Part shown: positions 17,340 through 25,528 of the stretch, in pieces | How positions within the stretch are numbered: position 1 is the stretch's first letter | How the letters are laid out: every line of letters starts with the position of its first letter | DNA from: Halorubrum lipolyticum DSM 21995 | Lineage (GTDB): Archaea > Halobacteriota > Halobacteria > Halobacteriales > Haloferacaceae | DNA: 64,000 bases | Direction: 5' to 3' | NCBI RefSeq assembly: GCF_000337375.1 | Contig: NZ_AOJG01000012.1 | Location: 114,867 to 178,866 of the forward strand | Made by a program: the position numbers and the translations under genes | Notes under the pieces: model-generated | Told to the model about the DNA's origin: nothing | Database searches by the model: none | What the model saw: only the letters and a program-made list of their open reading frames with translations

Positions 17340-18803
17340 GTGCGGGGCGCGGTCGGCGACCGTCGTCACCGAGACGGTCGTCGTCTCGATCAGGTCCGTC
17401 GCGGTCAGCCCGCCGTCGAGCTGACTCCCCTCGCGGCTTCCGCCCCCGAGGAGCGGCGCGAGCGGGAACCCGTTCCGCGTCGACCCCACCGCCGCGGTCC
17501 CCGGCTGGTTGACGGCGAGCCGTCCGGGGGCGAGCCGCTCCGCCGCCCGGCTGACCCGCCCCTGCCGCGTCGTGTGGACCGCGGCGGCGTGCGCCCCTCC
17601 GAGGTCTGCGGCCAGTCGCAGCGCGGCGCCGAACCCGTCGCGGGCGTGCACCGTGACCGCCGGGATTCCCGGGAGCGTCGCGAGCGGGTCGTCTCGGGCG
17701 CCCGCGCCGTCGCCCGATTCCTCGTTCTCGATCAGGTCCTCGCTCTGATCCCCGCTCAGATCCCCGCCGTCGACGATCAGAAACGCCGCCGCGTCCGCCG
17801 CCGGGGGCAGGTCGAGCACCGACGCGAACCACCGCGGCGAGTTGCCGATCGGAGACGACCCCGCACCGCGCTCCGCGTCGCGGTCCGCGTCAGTCGGTCG
17901 CGCGGTCTCCGCACCGCCGACGGTCAGCAGGTCGCGGAGCCGGTCGCACTCGTCCGCGCCGAGGACGTACCCTCCCTCGTCCTCGAGCGCCGCGATCAGC
18001 GGCGCTCCCGTTCCCTCCGCGGTCACCGCGGCCGCGTCGGCGGCGGGGTGGGCGCCGAAGTCGTACGTCGCGCCGACCGCCACGCGGGTCGCCACCGCCG
18101 AGGTCGACGCCGACCCGTCGGAGACGGCGACGAGCCCGTCGGCGCCGGCGCACGCGTTGGGCGTCCCGCAGCGCTGGCCGGCCGCGACGGTCGCCGCCGA
18201 GCCGGACGCGACGACGAAGTCGGCGCGCTCGAACAGCGAGTCGGTCCCGGGCTTCGACGGCGGCGCCGGGACCATCGAGACGGCGCCCGCGGGCGCGCCC
18301 GCCGCCGAGAGCGCTCGCCGGAGCTCCTCGACGACCATGTCGCAGGTCTCGACCGCCGACGGCGACGGGGCGAGGACGACGGCGTTCCGGCCGGCCAGCG
18401 CGTACAGCGAGACGACCGCGGGGACGACCACCGGGTGCGTCGCCGGGACCGCGACGCCGACGACGCCGACCGGTCGGGCGACGGTGAGCCCACCCCGCGG
18501 CCCGTCCCGGTCGATCACGCCGGCGGTCGGCGTCTCGCGGAGGTGCGCCCGTGCCCCCTCGACCGCCGTCGCGATCTTCTCCGTCTTCGTCCCCGGATGG
18601 CCCCGTCCCGTCTCGTTCGCGGCCGCCAGCGCCAGCCGGCTGATCGTCTCCGGGTCGCTCAGGCGCTCGCCGACCGCTTCGGCGATCCGACCCGTCGCCG
18701 CGGCGTCGCGCTCCGCGAGCCGCGCCCCCGCGGACCGGGCGTCCGCGACCGTCGCTTCCACTCGGTCTCCGCCCGCTTCGTCCGCGATCGCTCCGCCGTT
18801 CAT
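17304..18803 (-). CDS. Acylating aldehyde-dehydrogenase-like protein lacking the catalytic cysteine
   Basis: A 499-residue protein with the fold signature of CoA-acylating aldehyde dehydrogenases: PVGVVGVAVPATHPVVVP near residue 115, then the ADFVVASGSAATV and GTPNACAGADG segments that match the cofactor-binding part of the family. The segment that should hold the nucleophilic cysteine (xFDNGxxCxSE in relatives) reads TYDFGAHPAADAAAV, with no cysteine. A Thr/Asp-rich insert follows at about 310-370. The start at 18803 is preferred to 18830 because a TATA-like GAATATGGG lies about 28 bases upstream. It is divergent from the STAND-like regulator, with a palindrome in between. Probably non-catalytic or altered in chemistry; this is inference. 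Confidence 0.75.
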   Translation of the reverse strand: MNGGAIADEAGGDRVEATVADARSAGARLAERDAAATGRIAEAVGERLSDPETISRLALAAANETGRGHPGTKTEKIATAVEGARAHLRETPTAGVIDRDGPRGGLTVARPVGVVGVAVPATHPVVVPAVVSLYALAGRNAVVLAPSPSAVETCDMVVEELRRALSAAGAPAGAVSMVPAPPSKPGTDSLFERADFVVASGSAATVAAGQRCGTPNACAGADGLVAVSDGSASTSAVATRVAVGATYDFGAHPAADAAAVTAEGTGAPLIAALEDEGGYVLGADECDRLRDLLTVGGAETARPTDADRDAERGAGSSPIGNSPRWFASVLDLPPAADAAAFLIVDGGDLSGDQSEDLIENEESGDGAGARDDPLATLPGIPAVTVHARDGFGAALRLAADLGGAHAAAVHTTRQGRVSRAAERLAPGRLAVNQPGTAAVGSTRNGFPLAPLLGGGSREGSQLDGGLTATDLIETTTVSVTTVADRAPHRSGAGETLRGP

Positions 18804-18825
18804 ACGCGGATCCCCTCGGTCCAGC

Positions 18826-18835
18826 CCCATATTCT
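18826..18835 (-). promoter_or_regulatory. TATA-like promoter of the ALDH-like gene
   Basis: On the minus strand GAGAATATGG is centred about 28 bases before the ATG at 18803. It favours that start over the ATG at 18830, which would overlap the element. Confidence 0.5.
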
Positions 18836-18840
18836 CATCC

Positions 18841-18859
18841 GGTGACCCACTGTGTCACC
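18841..18859. promoter_or_regulatory. Candidate operator: GGTGAC inverted repeat
   Basis: GGTGACCCACTGTGTCACC, a 6-base inverted repeat (GGTGAC/GTCACC) with a 7-base spacer. It lies in the divergent promoter region between the ALDH-like gene and the HTH-NTPase-TPR gene, just upstream of the ALDH-like TATA element. A third GGTGAC half-site occurs at 18913-18918, next to the regulator's own start codon. The arrangement suits binding by a dimeric winged-helix protein, plausibly the adjacent regulator; that link is inference. Confidence 0.45.
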
Positions 18860-18887
18860 CCGCGGCGGAACCTGTGATCGAGGAAAC

Positions 18888-18897
18888 AGTTATTCGA
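18888..18897 (+). promoter_or_regulatory. TATA-like promoter of the STAND-like regulator
   Basis: CAGTTATTCG, centred about 29 bases before the ATG at 18921, in otherwise GC-rich DNA. It predicts a leaderless transcript and supports the chosen start. Confidence 0.5.
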
Positions 18898-18920
18898 GTG
18901 GACCGAGTCGTGGGTGACGA

Positions 18921-21900
18921 ATGGAGGCGCCGTCAGGACTCGTCGAGGTGGCCGAGCGCCGGCTCGACTTCCTCGAGCGGCTCGTCGATGGGGCGCTCCG
19001 GAAACACGAGCTGGTCGACGAACTGGGCCACTCGCGCTCGACGGTCAACCGCGCGATCGACGAGCTGGAGGCCGCCGGACTCGTCGCCGGCGAGACCGAC
19101 GGGTACCGGACGACGCTGACCGGTCGCCTGCTCGCGCGGAGCTACCGGCGGTTCCTGACGGTCGCCGCCGACGTCGACGCCGCGACCGAGACGCTCGCCC
19201 CGCTCGGTCCCGGCGTCGAGATTTCTCCGGCCGCGCTGCGAGACGCCGACACCTACCGGGCGGCGGCGCCCGACCCGTACCGGCCCTTGGAACGGATCGA
19301 CGGGGTGCTCGCGGAGGCCGACGGCGTCGCCGCCGCGCTTCCGGCGCTGCCGTACCCTCGCCTGCTCGACCGGCTCCGACGCGTCGCCGACGCCGGCGAG
19401 CCCGTCGACCTCGCGCTGACCGACCGAACGTACCGGCACGCCCGCGAGCGCTACGCCGACACGCTGGGCGAGCTGTCGGCCGGTGACCGCGCCGCGGTGT
19501 CGGTCGCCGACGGGATCGACGTGGGGTGTCTGGTCGCCGACGAGACCGCGATCCTCGTCGTGTTCGACGCCGACGGCGGCGTTCACGGCGTGGCCGAATC
19601 TGCCGATCCCGAGGCGGTGGCGTGGGCCCGCGACCGCGTTCGCTCCCTCGGTGAAGCGGGCCGCGACGTGACCGAGGAGCTCGCGGCGATCCGCGAGGCG
19701 CGAGCCGCGCGCGACGGGGACACCGGGACCGGCGGAACCGGCAGAGGCGCGGGATCCGCCGGCGGCTCCGGCGAACGCAGCGACAACGACGCCCGCCGCG
19801 GGGGGATCGGCGACGCCGACGTAAGCGGGTTCGACGCCTTCGGCGCACCGCCGGCGCGTGGCGGAGGCGGCCCGGACCCGCTCTCCGCGCAGGGGTTCGT
19901 CGCGCTCGACGACGGACTGCTCGGCGGCGACGCCGACCCGACGGGACCGCTCCACGCGACGCCCTCGTTCGCGGAGGTCGACGCCGGCTACGTCCTCGAC
20001 CGGACCGCGCTCCGAGACGGCTCGCGGCGGTCGATCGCCGACCGGCTGATCGAGGGGCTCGCCGCGGGCGACGACCACGCGCTGGTCGGCCCGGCGGGAA
20101 GCGGGAAGAGCACCGTCTGCCGGCTCGCAGCCGTGCGGTGGCACCGGTCGGGTCGCGGGCCGGTGCTGTACCGCCCCGGCGACGAGGGAGAGCCGTTCTC
20201 GGCGACCGACCGGCTCCGCGAGCGCGCGGTCGCCGCCGAGGGGCACGCGCTCGTCGTCGTCGAGGACGTCGTCGACGCCGACGCGGCCGACGCGGTCGGC
20301 GTCGCGCGCGGGCTCGCCGACCGGGACGACGTGTCGTTCCTGTTCGACGCGCGCGAGGAGCGGTACGACGACCCCGACTCGCTCCCCCTGAACCCGAGCG
20401 ACCTCGAGTACCGGCGGCGGATCGAGAGCCGGCGGATGCCGCGGCTCGACGAGCGCGAGACCGAGCGGCTCGCGGCCCACGTCGCGGAGCTCACCGGCAC
20501 CGAGGCAGTCGCCGACCCGGGCGCACTCCTCGACGCGGTGCGCCGGCCGGAGGGCGACCGGCCCGGGGAGCTGCTGTGTCTCGTCCATCACCTCGTGCGG
20601 ACGGGCGACCTCCTCGACGACGCTCCCTCGACCGCCGGAGGACGGGACGGAAACTCGGGTGAGACAGACGAAACGGGGCTGGAGGCGTCCGTCTCGCGGG
20701 CGGTCCGCGACCTGACCGAGCGGCCGCCGCCGACCGCGGGCGTCGCGGTGCTCGCGAACCTGCTCAACGTGGCCGGCGTCAGCGACGTTCGGGAGTTCGC
20801 GTACGCGCTCGCCGACGACGAGACGGCACCGGAGGCGGTGCAGCGGGCCCTCGACCGCCTGTCGGGCACCGTGCTCGTCCCGACGCCGACCGATCCGGAC
20901 CGCGCGGTCCACCAGGAGTGGTCGGTGCTGTTCCTGGAGCGCCTCCTCGAGCGGGAGCCGGAGCCGGTCGTCGCCAGACGGGTGGGGCGGGCGGCGACGC
21001 GGGTGCTCGAGCTGGCCGACGACCCCGCCCGGCGGTCGCGGATCCGGCGCGCGGTCGGCGGCGACGCGCCGGCGATGGACCGGATCGAGCGCGACCCCGA
21101 GGCGTGGGCGGCCGACGCCGTGCGGGCCGTCTACGGCGTCGGCCGACGCTACCCGCGGCTCGCGGGGCTGTACGGCCGGGTCCGCTACTCGTGGATCGAC
21201 CTCCCGGACGCCTGCCCGGCCGACCTCCGAGATCGAGCGCCCGAGTGGGTGGTCCGCATGTACGTCGACGCCGGCGACCTCGACGGGGCGACCGACGCGC
21301 TCGACGCGTGGCGGCCCGCGAACGAGGCCGGCGAGGCCGAGCGCCAACGCGGGTACGGCGACGTGGCCCGTCGCCGGGGGGAGTACGACGCGGCACGCGA
21401 GCGCTTCGACCGCGCCGCCGCGCTGTTCTCGGCGGCCGACGACCGGCGGGGACTCGCCGCCGCGGTCCGGGGACGGGCGCAGGCCGCCCACTTCGCGGGC
21501 GACTACGAGGCCGCCTACGAGGCCGCCTCGCGGGCGCACGCGATCGGCGCGGCCGTCGACGACCCGATCGCGATCGCGAAGAGCCTCATGGACATCGGGA
21601 ACGCGCTCGACGCGCTCGACGGCACCGACGCGGTCATCGACCACTACCGGGTCGCTCGCGGGCTGTTCGAGACGTACGACGACACCCACGGCGAGGCGAA
21701 CGTCAGGACCAACCTCGCGGTCGCCCGGCGCCGGCGCGGCGAGCTGGCGGCCGCGAAGCGCGAGGCGCAGCGCGCGCTCGACGGCTACCGGACCGTCGGC
21801 GACGAGCACCGCGAGGCGGTCGTCCTGTTGAACCTCGGCGCGATCGCCGAGCAGCGCGGCGAGGTCGGGGAGGCGGCCGCCCACGCGCGGGAGGCGCGGG

Positions 21901-22613
21901 CCATCGCGGACCGGGTCGGCTCCGACCTGTACCGTGCGTTCGCGGTGAGCCACCTCGGGTCGGCGGCGCAGCTCGCCGGCGACCTCGACCGCGCGGAGCG
22001 GTATCTCCGCGACGCGCTGGCGGCGTTCGAGGACCTCGACGCCGACTCCAGACGGGCGATGGTCGCCGTGACCCTCGCCGAGGTCGAACTCCGACGGGGC
22101 GACCTCGACGCCGCCGAGCGGTGGCTCGACCGGACCGAGTCGCTGCTCGACGAGCACGCGGGGCGGCGTCGGTTGGCGATGGTGAACCGGAACCGCGGCG
22201 TGGTCGCGCTCGAGCGGGGTGACCTCGACCGCGCCGCGGCCGCGCTCGAGTCCGGGCTGGAGCAAGCGCGGGCGGGCGGATTCACCGCCGTCGAGGCGCG
22301 AGCGCTCGCCGACCGCGGGCGTGTCGCGGCCGAGAGGGAAAACACGGAGACGGCGCTCGACCGGCTGACCGCCGCGCTCGATCTCGGCCGTCGGATCGAG
22401 TGCGTGCGCGCGATCGTCCCCGCGGCCGAGGCGCTGGCGGCGCTGCTCGCGTCTCACCCGGACCCCGACGGGCTCGGCGTGGACGCTCCCGGACCGATCG
22501 GCGAGGGCTCGGCGACCGACCCGGCGGCGTACCGCGACCTCGCCGACCGGTGGCGCGCCGACGCGGACGGGGTCGCCGCCGACTTCACGGCGAGCGGGAG
22601 CGAGGCGGGCTGA
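18921..22613 (+). CDS. Large HTH - P-loop NTPase - TPR regulator (STAND-like)
   Basis: A 1230-residue multidomain protein. Residues 1 to ~60 form a winged helix-turn-helix (KHELVDELGHSRSTVNRAIDE is its recognition region), followed to ~255 by a ligand-sensor-like domain resembling the FilR1 middle domain of archaeal HTH regulators. A Gly/Asp/Arg-rich linker runs to ~340. The NTPase has Walker A GPAGSGKST at 390-398 and Walker B LVVVED at 444-449, with a long helical region to ~780. From ~800 to ~1190 about nine TPR-like helical pairs follow. DNA-binding, switch ATPase and protein-interaction repeats in one chain are the plan of STAND/LuxR-LAL signal ATPases. It is divergent from the ALDH-like gene. 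Ligand and target are unknown. Confidence 0.82.
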   Translation: MEAPSGLVEVAERRLDFLERLVDGALRKHELVDELGHSRSTVNRAIDELEAAGLVAGETDGYRTTLTGRLLARSYRRFLTVAADVDAATETLAPLGPGVEISPAALRDADTYRAAAPDPYRPLERIDGVLAEADGVAAALPALPYPRLLDRLRRVADAGEPVDLALTDRTYRHARERYADTLGELSAGDRAAVSVADGIDVGCLVADETAILVVFDADGGVHGVAESADPEAVAWARDRVRSLGEAGRDVTEELAAIREARAARDGDTGTGGTGRGAGSAGGSGERSDNDARRGGIGDADVSGFDAFGAPPARGGGGPDPLSAQGFVALDDGLLGGDADPTGPLHATPSFAEVDAGYVLDRTALRDGSRRSIADRLIEGLAAGDDHALVGPAGSGKSTVCRLAAVRWHRSGRGPVLYRPGDEGEPFSATDRLRERAVAAEGHALVVVEDVVDADAADAVGVARGLADRDDVSFLFDAREERYDDPDSLPLNPSDLEYRRRIESRRMPRLDERETERLAAHVAELTGTEAVADPGALLDAVRRPEGDRPGELLCLVHHLVRTGDLLDDAPSTAGGRDGNSGETDETGLEASVSRAVRDLTERPPPTAGVAVLANLLNVAGVSDVREFAYALADDETAPEAVQRALDRLSGTVLVPTPTDPDRAVHQEWSVLFLERLLEREPEPVVARRVGRAATRVLELADDPARRSRIRRAVGGDAPAMDRIERDPEAWAADAVRAVYGVGRRYPRLAGLYGRVRYSWIDLPDACPADLRDRAPEWVVRMYVDAGDLDGATDALDAWRPANEAGEAERQRGYGDVARRRGEYDAARERFDRAAALFSAADDRRGLAAAVRGRAQAAHFAGDYEAAYEAASRAHAIGAAVDDPIAIAKSLMDIGNALDALDGTDAVIDHYRVARGLFETYDDTHGEANVRTNLAVARRRRGELAAAKREAQRALDGYRTVGDEHREAVVLLNLGAIAEQRGEVGEAAAHAREARAIADRVGSDLYRAFAVSHLGSAAQLAGDLDRAERYLRDALAAFEDLDADSRRAMVAVTLAEVELRRGDLDAAERWLDRTESLLDEHAGRRRLAMVNRNRGVVALERGDLDRAAAALESGLEQARAGGFTAVEARALADRGRVAAERENTETALDRLTAALDLGRRIECVRAIVPAAEALAALLASHPDPDGLGVDAPGPIGEGSATDPAAYRDLADRWRADADGVAADFTASGSEAG

Positions 22614-22683
22614 GCCGGCCCCGGTCCGCGTCGTCGGCGTCGCGTGTCGCAACCGCTTTGCGGGTGGCCGGGATACCCGACGT

Positions 22684-23217
22684 ATGAGCGACGCAGCGGC
22701 CCTCGCGGACCTGCGGACCGGCGCCGACTACCAGTTCGGTGCGGGCGCGGGCGACGCGCTGTTCCCCCCGGACGAGACGCTGACTCTCCGGCGGTCGAGC
22801 GGCGGCCGCCCCCGACAGGTGATCGTCGGCGACGTGGACGACGACCCCGGCAGCCCGGAGGGCGACCGGCTCGTCTCGTACGGCACGGACGGACGGTTCA
22901 CCCTCGGGATCGCCGGCGGGACCCGGATCCGCGAGGCGTTCGCGGCCCCGCGTCACCGGATGGTCGTCGGGGAGGAGAGCGAGCCGTTCGTCCGCGAGGG
23001 GCGCAACGCGTTCGCGAAGTTCGTGACCGCGGCCGACGACGGGATCCGCCCCGGCGACGAGGTGCTCGTCGTCGACGAGGACGACGCGCTGTTCGCGGTC
23101 GGGCGGGCCGAGCTCTCCGGCGCCGAGGCCGAGCACTTCGCGAGCGGGGTCGCCGTGAAGGTGCGGAACGGCGCGGGAAGCGACGGGAGCGAGAACGCGG
23201 ACGGAGCCGGCGAGTAG
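22684..23217 (+). CDS. PUA-domain protein
   Basis: A 177-residue protein of a conserved archaeal type. The C-terminal half is a PUA domain: HRMVVGEESEPFVREGRNAF, where a short beta-strand precedes FAKFV, then GDEVLVVDEDDALFAVGRAEL. PUA domains bind RNA, often modified RNA substrates, and several archaeal homologues sit alone or fused to RNA-modification enzymes. The N-terminal half is not recognised. It ends in a Ser/Gly/Asp-rich tail. A weak TATA-like CCGCTTTGCG is centred about 27 bases upstream. Function beyond likely RNA binding is unknown. Confidence 0.75.
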   Translation: MSDAAALADLRTGADYQFGAGAGDALFPPDETLTLRRSSGGRPRQVIVGDVDDDPGSPEGDRLVSYGTDGRFTLGIAGGTRIREAFAAPRHRMVVGEESEPFVREGRNAFAKFVTAADDGIRPGDEVLVVDEDDALFAVGRAELSGAEAEHFASGVAVKVRNGAGSDGSENADGAGE

Positions 23218-23239
23218 CGCGCACTCTCTATTTTAAGAC

Positions 23240-23245
23240 GGTTTT
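23240..23245 (+). terminator. Oligo-T transcription terminator after the PUA gene
   Basis: GGTTTTTTAGG, a run of six T residues 22 bases after the stop codon, preceded by TATTTTAAG. T-tracts without a required hairpin are the usual archaeal termination signal. It also sits at the upstream edge of the repeat element that follows. Confidence 0.5.
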
Positions 23246-23256
23246 TTAGGACTCGT

Positions 23257-23600
23257 GTGCGGTGGCGCGCGCCTGTGAGCGGCCGTTAGGCCGCGAACAG
23301 CACCGCGCGAGGGACGCGGTGAGCGCTCGAAGAGCGCGAACCGCGAGGCTGGGGAGGCGTGAGGCTGCGGTTGCTGTGCGGGGTGGGACTCAAAGGGGCA
23401 GCCGGCGAGGCGGGCACAGGCGACGCAAGCACCGCAGCAAAGGAGCAGTAGCGACTGAGCGAGGAGCGCAGCGAGAGTGCGCCCGCCTCGCCGGCTGGGG
23501 CTTTGGAGGTCTTCACCGCAGAGTTACTGGCAATCATTTATAAGTGAGCGGCTGGGCCTTTGGAGGCGCTCTCCCCGATCTACGATCGGCTATTTATAAG
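23257..23600 (+). repeat. Structured dispersed element, copy A, with two 3' modules
   Basis: Fills most of the 500-base gap between the PUA and ArsA genes. Order: conserved start GTGCGGTGGCGCGCGCC; hairpin GCGGCC-GTTA-GGCCGC (23279-23294); a second hairpin with inner stem GCGCTC-GAA-GAGCGC; the GAGGCTGGGGAGG block; box GTGGGACTCAAAGGGGC; a slot bounded by a perfect 15-base inverted repeat (23401-23415 and 23481-23495); then GGCTGGGGCTTTGGAGG, CTTCACCG and TTTATAAG. The last module is repeated with a period of about 57 bases, ending in a second TTTATAAG (23593-23600). A short reading frame through it gives low-complexity Arg/Ala-rich sequence, and I do not treat it as a gene. The remaining bases to 23717 hold only a weak TACACAAG before the ArsA start. 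Confidence 0.85.
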
Positions 23601-23717
23601 CGATCCACGGTAGCCACGACCTCCACTCACGCTCTCGATATCGGACTGCCGAATTCCTCGTCCAACACCCACGTCGGGACCGACGGGTACACAAGCGGCC
23701 CGCGCCCACGACCCGGT

Positions 23718-24878
23718 ATGGACGATATCGACGTCGAGCCGGTGGATCGCGTCGAGGAGTCGGAGAACGACGAGGTCAGCGACCCCGACCTCCCGACCGA
23801 AACGGACGCCGCCACGGCCCTCCCGGTCGGCGTCGACGCCCCGGACTACGTCCTCTACGGCGGGAAGGGCGGGGTCGGGAAGACGACGATGGCGGCCGCG
23901 ACCGGGCTCGCCTCGGCCGCGGGCGGCGTGAACACCCTCGTCGTCTCCACCGACCCGGCCCACTCGCTGTCCGACACCTACGAGACGGAGATCCCGGCGC
24001 AGCCCTCGCGCATCCGCGAGGAGATTCCCCTGTACGCCGCCGAGATCGACCCCGACGACGCGATGGAGGAGGGGATGTTCGGCGCCGACGGCGACCCACT
24101 CGGCGGGATGGGCGAGATGGGGGACGCGATGGGCGGGATGATGGGCGGTGCGGACGGCCCCGCCGGCGACGCGGACGACGGGGAAGACGCCGGCCTCGGC
24201 TCCCTCCTCGGCGGCACGATGCCCGGCGCCGACGAGGCGGCCGCGATGCGCCAGCTGCTCGAGTACCTCGACGACCCGCGGTTCGACCGGGTCGTCGTCG
24301 ACACCGCGCCGACGGGCCACACCCTCCGGCTCCTCCAGCTGCCCGAGATCATGGACTCGATGATCGGCCGAGTGATGAAGCTCCGGCAGCGCTTCTCGGG
24401 GATGATGGACGGCATCAAGGGGATGTTCGGCGGCGGGGACGACGACGCCGACCCCTCCGCTGACCTCGACGAGCTCCGCGAGCGGATCGAGCGCCTCCGG
24501 AGCGTGCTGCGCGACCCCGAGAAGACCGACTTCCGCGTGGTGACGGTCCCCGAGGAGATGAGCGTCGCCGAGTCCGAGCGGCTCGTCGCCCGGCTGGACG
24601 AGTTCGGAATTCCGGTGAACACGCTCGTGGTCAACCGGGTGATGGAGGGCGTCGGCGACGTGACCGAGGCGAGCGGGACCGCGATCGACCCCGAGTGGAT
24701 CGTGGAGCCGAACCCGGACACCTGCGAGTTCTGCGCGCGCCGCTGGGAGGTCCAGCAGGCGGCGCTGCGCCGGGCGACGGACCTGTTCCGCGGGCGCGAC
24801 GTGAAGCGCGTCCCCCTGCTCGCGAAGGAGGTACGCGGGGAGGCCGCGCTGCGGGTCGTGGCCGCGTGCCTGCGCTAG
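23718..24878 (+). CDS. ArsA/Get3-family ATPase
   Basis: Cytosolic P-loop ATPase of the ArsA/Get3 family, 386 residues. The deviant Walker A GGKGGVGKTTMA is near residue 52, the switch I-type segment STDPAHSLSD follows, and VVVDTAPTGHTLRLL marks the family's DTAPTGHTLR motif. A Gly/Met/Asp-rich insert lies at about residues 115-170. A CEFCARRW cysteine pair near residue 335 matches the zinc-binding CxxC of Get3 dimers. Relatives either energise arsenite pumps or target tail-anchored membrane proteins; no arsenic genes are nearby, so a Get3-like targeting role is more likely. I start at 23718, since an upstream ATG at 23544 would run through the repeat element. Confidence 0.9.
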   Translation: MDDIDVEPVDRVEESENDEVSDPDLPTETDAATALPVGVDAPDYVLYGGKGGVGKTTMAAATGLASAAGGVNTLVVSTDPAHSLSDTYETEIPAQPSRIREEIPLYAAEIDPDDAMEEGMFGADGDPLGGMGEMGDAMGGMMGGADGPAGDADDGEDAGLGSLLGGTMPGADEAAAMRQLLEYLDDPRFDRVVVDTAPTGHTLRLLQLPEIMDSMIGRVMKLRQRFSGMMDGIKGMFGGGDDDADPSADLDELRERIERLRSVLRDPEKTDFRVVTVPEEMSVAESERLVARLDEFGIPVNTLVVNRVMEGVGDVTEASGTAIDPEWIVEPNPDTCEFCARRWEVQQAALRRATDLFRGRDVKRVPLLAKEVRGEAALRVVAACLR

Positions 24879-25528
24879 GGCCGCTCGTCCAACGCGCCGT
24901 ACAGTCCCTCCCGGACCCGCTCCGCGACCCCCGTGAGGTGCGCCTGGCCGAAGAGCGCCACGATCAGCGCGCCCACGGAGTTGTACGTCAGGTCGGCCAC
25001 GGTGTCGTCGAGCCCGAACTGGGCGAGCGGCATCTCGATGCCCGTCTCGTCGGCGACGATGTCGAGCCCGAACTCGAACAGCTCCCAGACGACGCCGAAC
25101 GCGAGCACCACCACGAGGATGAAGACGAACGCGAACCGCGACGGGATGTAGATCTCGTCGCTGTGGAGGTCCACCGCGCGGAGCGTCGTGTATCCCGCGC
25201 CGGCGACCAGCGACGCCGACAGCGCGTGCGTGAGGTGGTCCCACCACGGGATCTGCGCGTAGAACCCCGCCGACCCCAACGTGTGTAGGAACACCGCCGT
25301 CGTGATCCACACGCCGAGCCACGGGTCGAGCGGGATGTCGTAGTTGCGCTCGAGCAGCGCCGGCACGAACGTGACGAACAGGCCGAGCCCGCCGTTGGTG
25401 ATCGCCTTCGGCTGACCGAAGGCCACGCCGTAGACGACGATGCCGGCGAGCAGGACCTGCATCGCCCTGGTGAGCCGGCGCTGGGTCCGCAGCGACGGGC
25501 GAGCGCGGAGGATCCCGCGGACGTTCAT
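24875..25528 (-). CDS. Multi-pass membrane protein (DUF2238-like)
   Basis: A 217-residue integral membrane protein with about five to six hydrophobic segments. The WWDHLTHALSASLVAGAGY motif with histidines, and FGVVWELFEFGLDIVAD with acidic residues in a helix, match the DUF2238/YjdF-type family of unknown function. The ATG at 25528 overlaps the stop of the upstream membrane-protein gene by 4 bases, so the two are a coupled pair. The gene converges on the ArsA gene and their stop codons overlap. Confidence 0.75.
   Translation of the reverse strand: MNVRGILRARPSLRTQRRLTRAMQVLLAGIVVYGVAFGQPKAITNGGLGLFVTFVPALLERNYDIPLDPWLGVWITTAVFLHTLGSAGFYAQIPWWDHLTHALSASLVAGAGYTTLRAVDLHSDEIYIPSRFAFVFILVVVLAFGVVWELFEFGLDIVADETGIEMPLAQFGLDDTVADLTYNSVGALIVALFGQAHLTGVAERVREGLYGALDERP

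Noticed and set aside
18933..22652. A 1239-residue open frame antisense to the STAND-like regulator
   Set aside because: GC-rich genes often leave the opposite strand open. The frame has no recognisable domain and its composition is Arg/Gly/Val-rich, unlike the acidic proteins of this genome.
23262..23543. Short open frames through the dispersed elements (also near 45120-45619, 47758-48100 and 53050-53340)
   Set aside because: They share only the nucleotide-level repeat. Translations are low-complexity, change frame between copies and follow the hairpins, so they are shadows of a non-coding element rather than genes.
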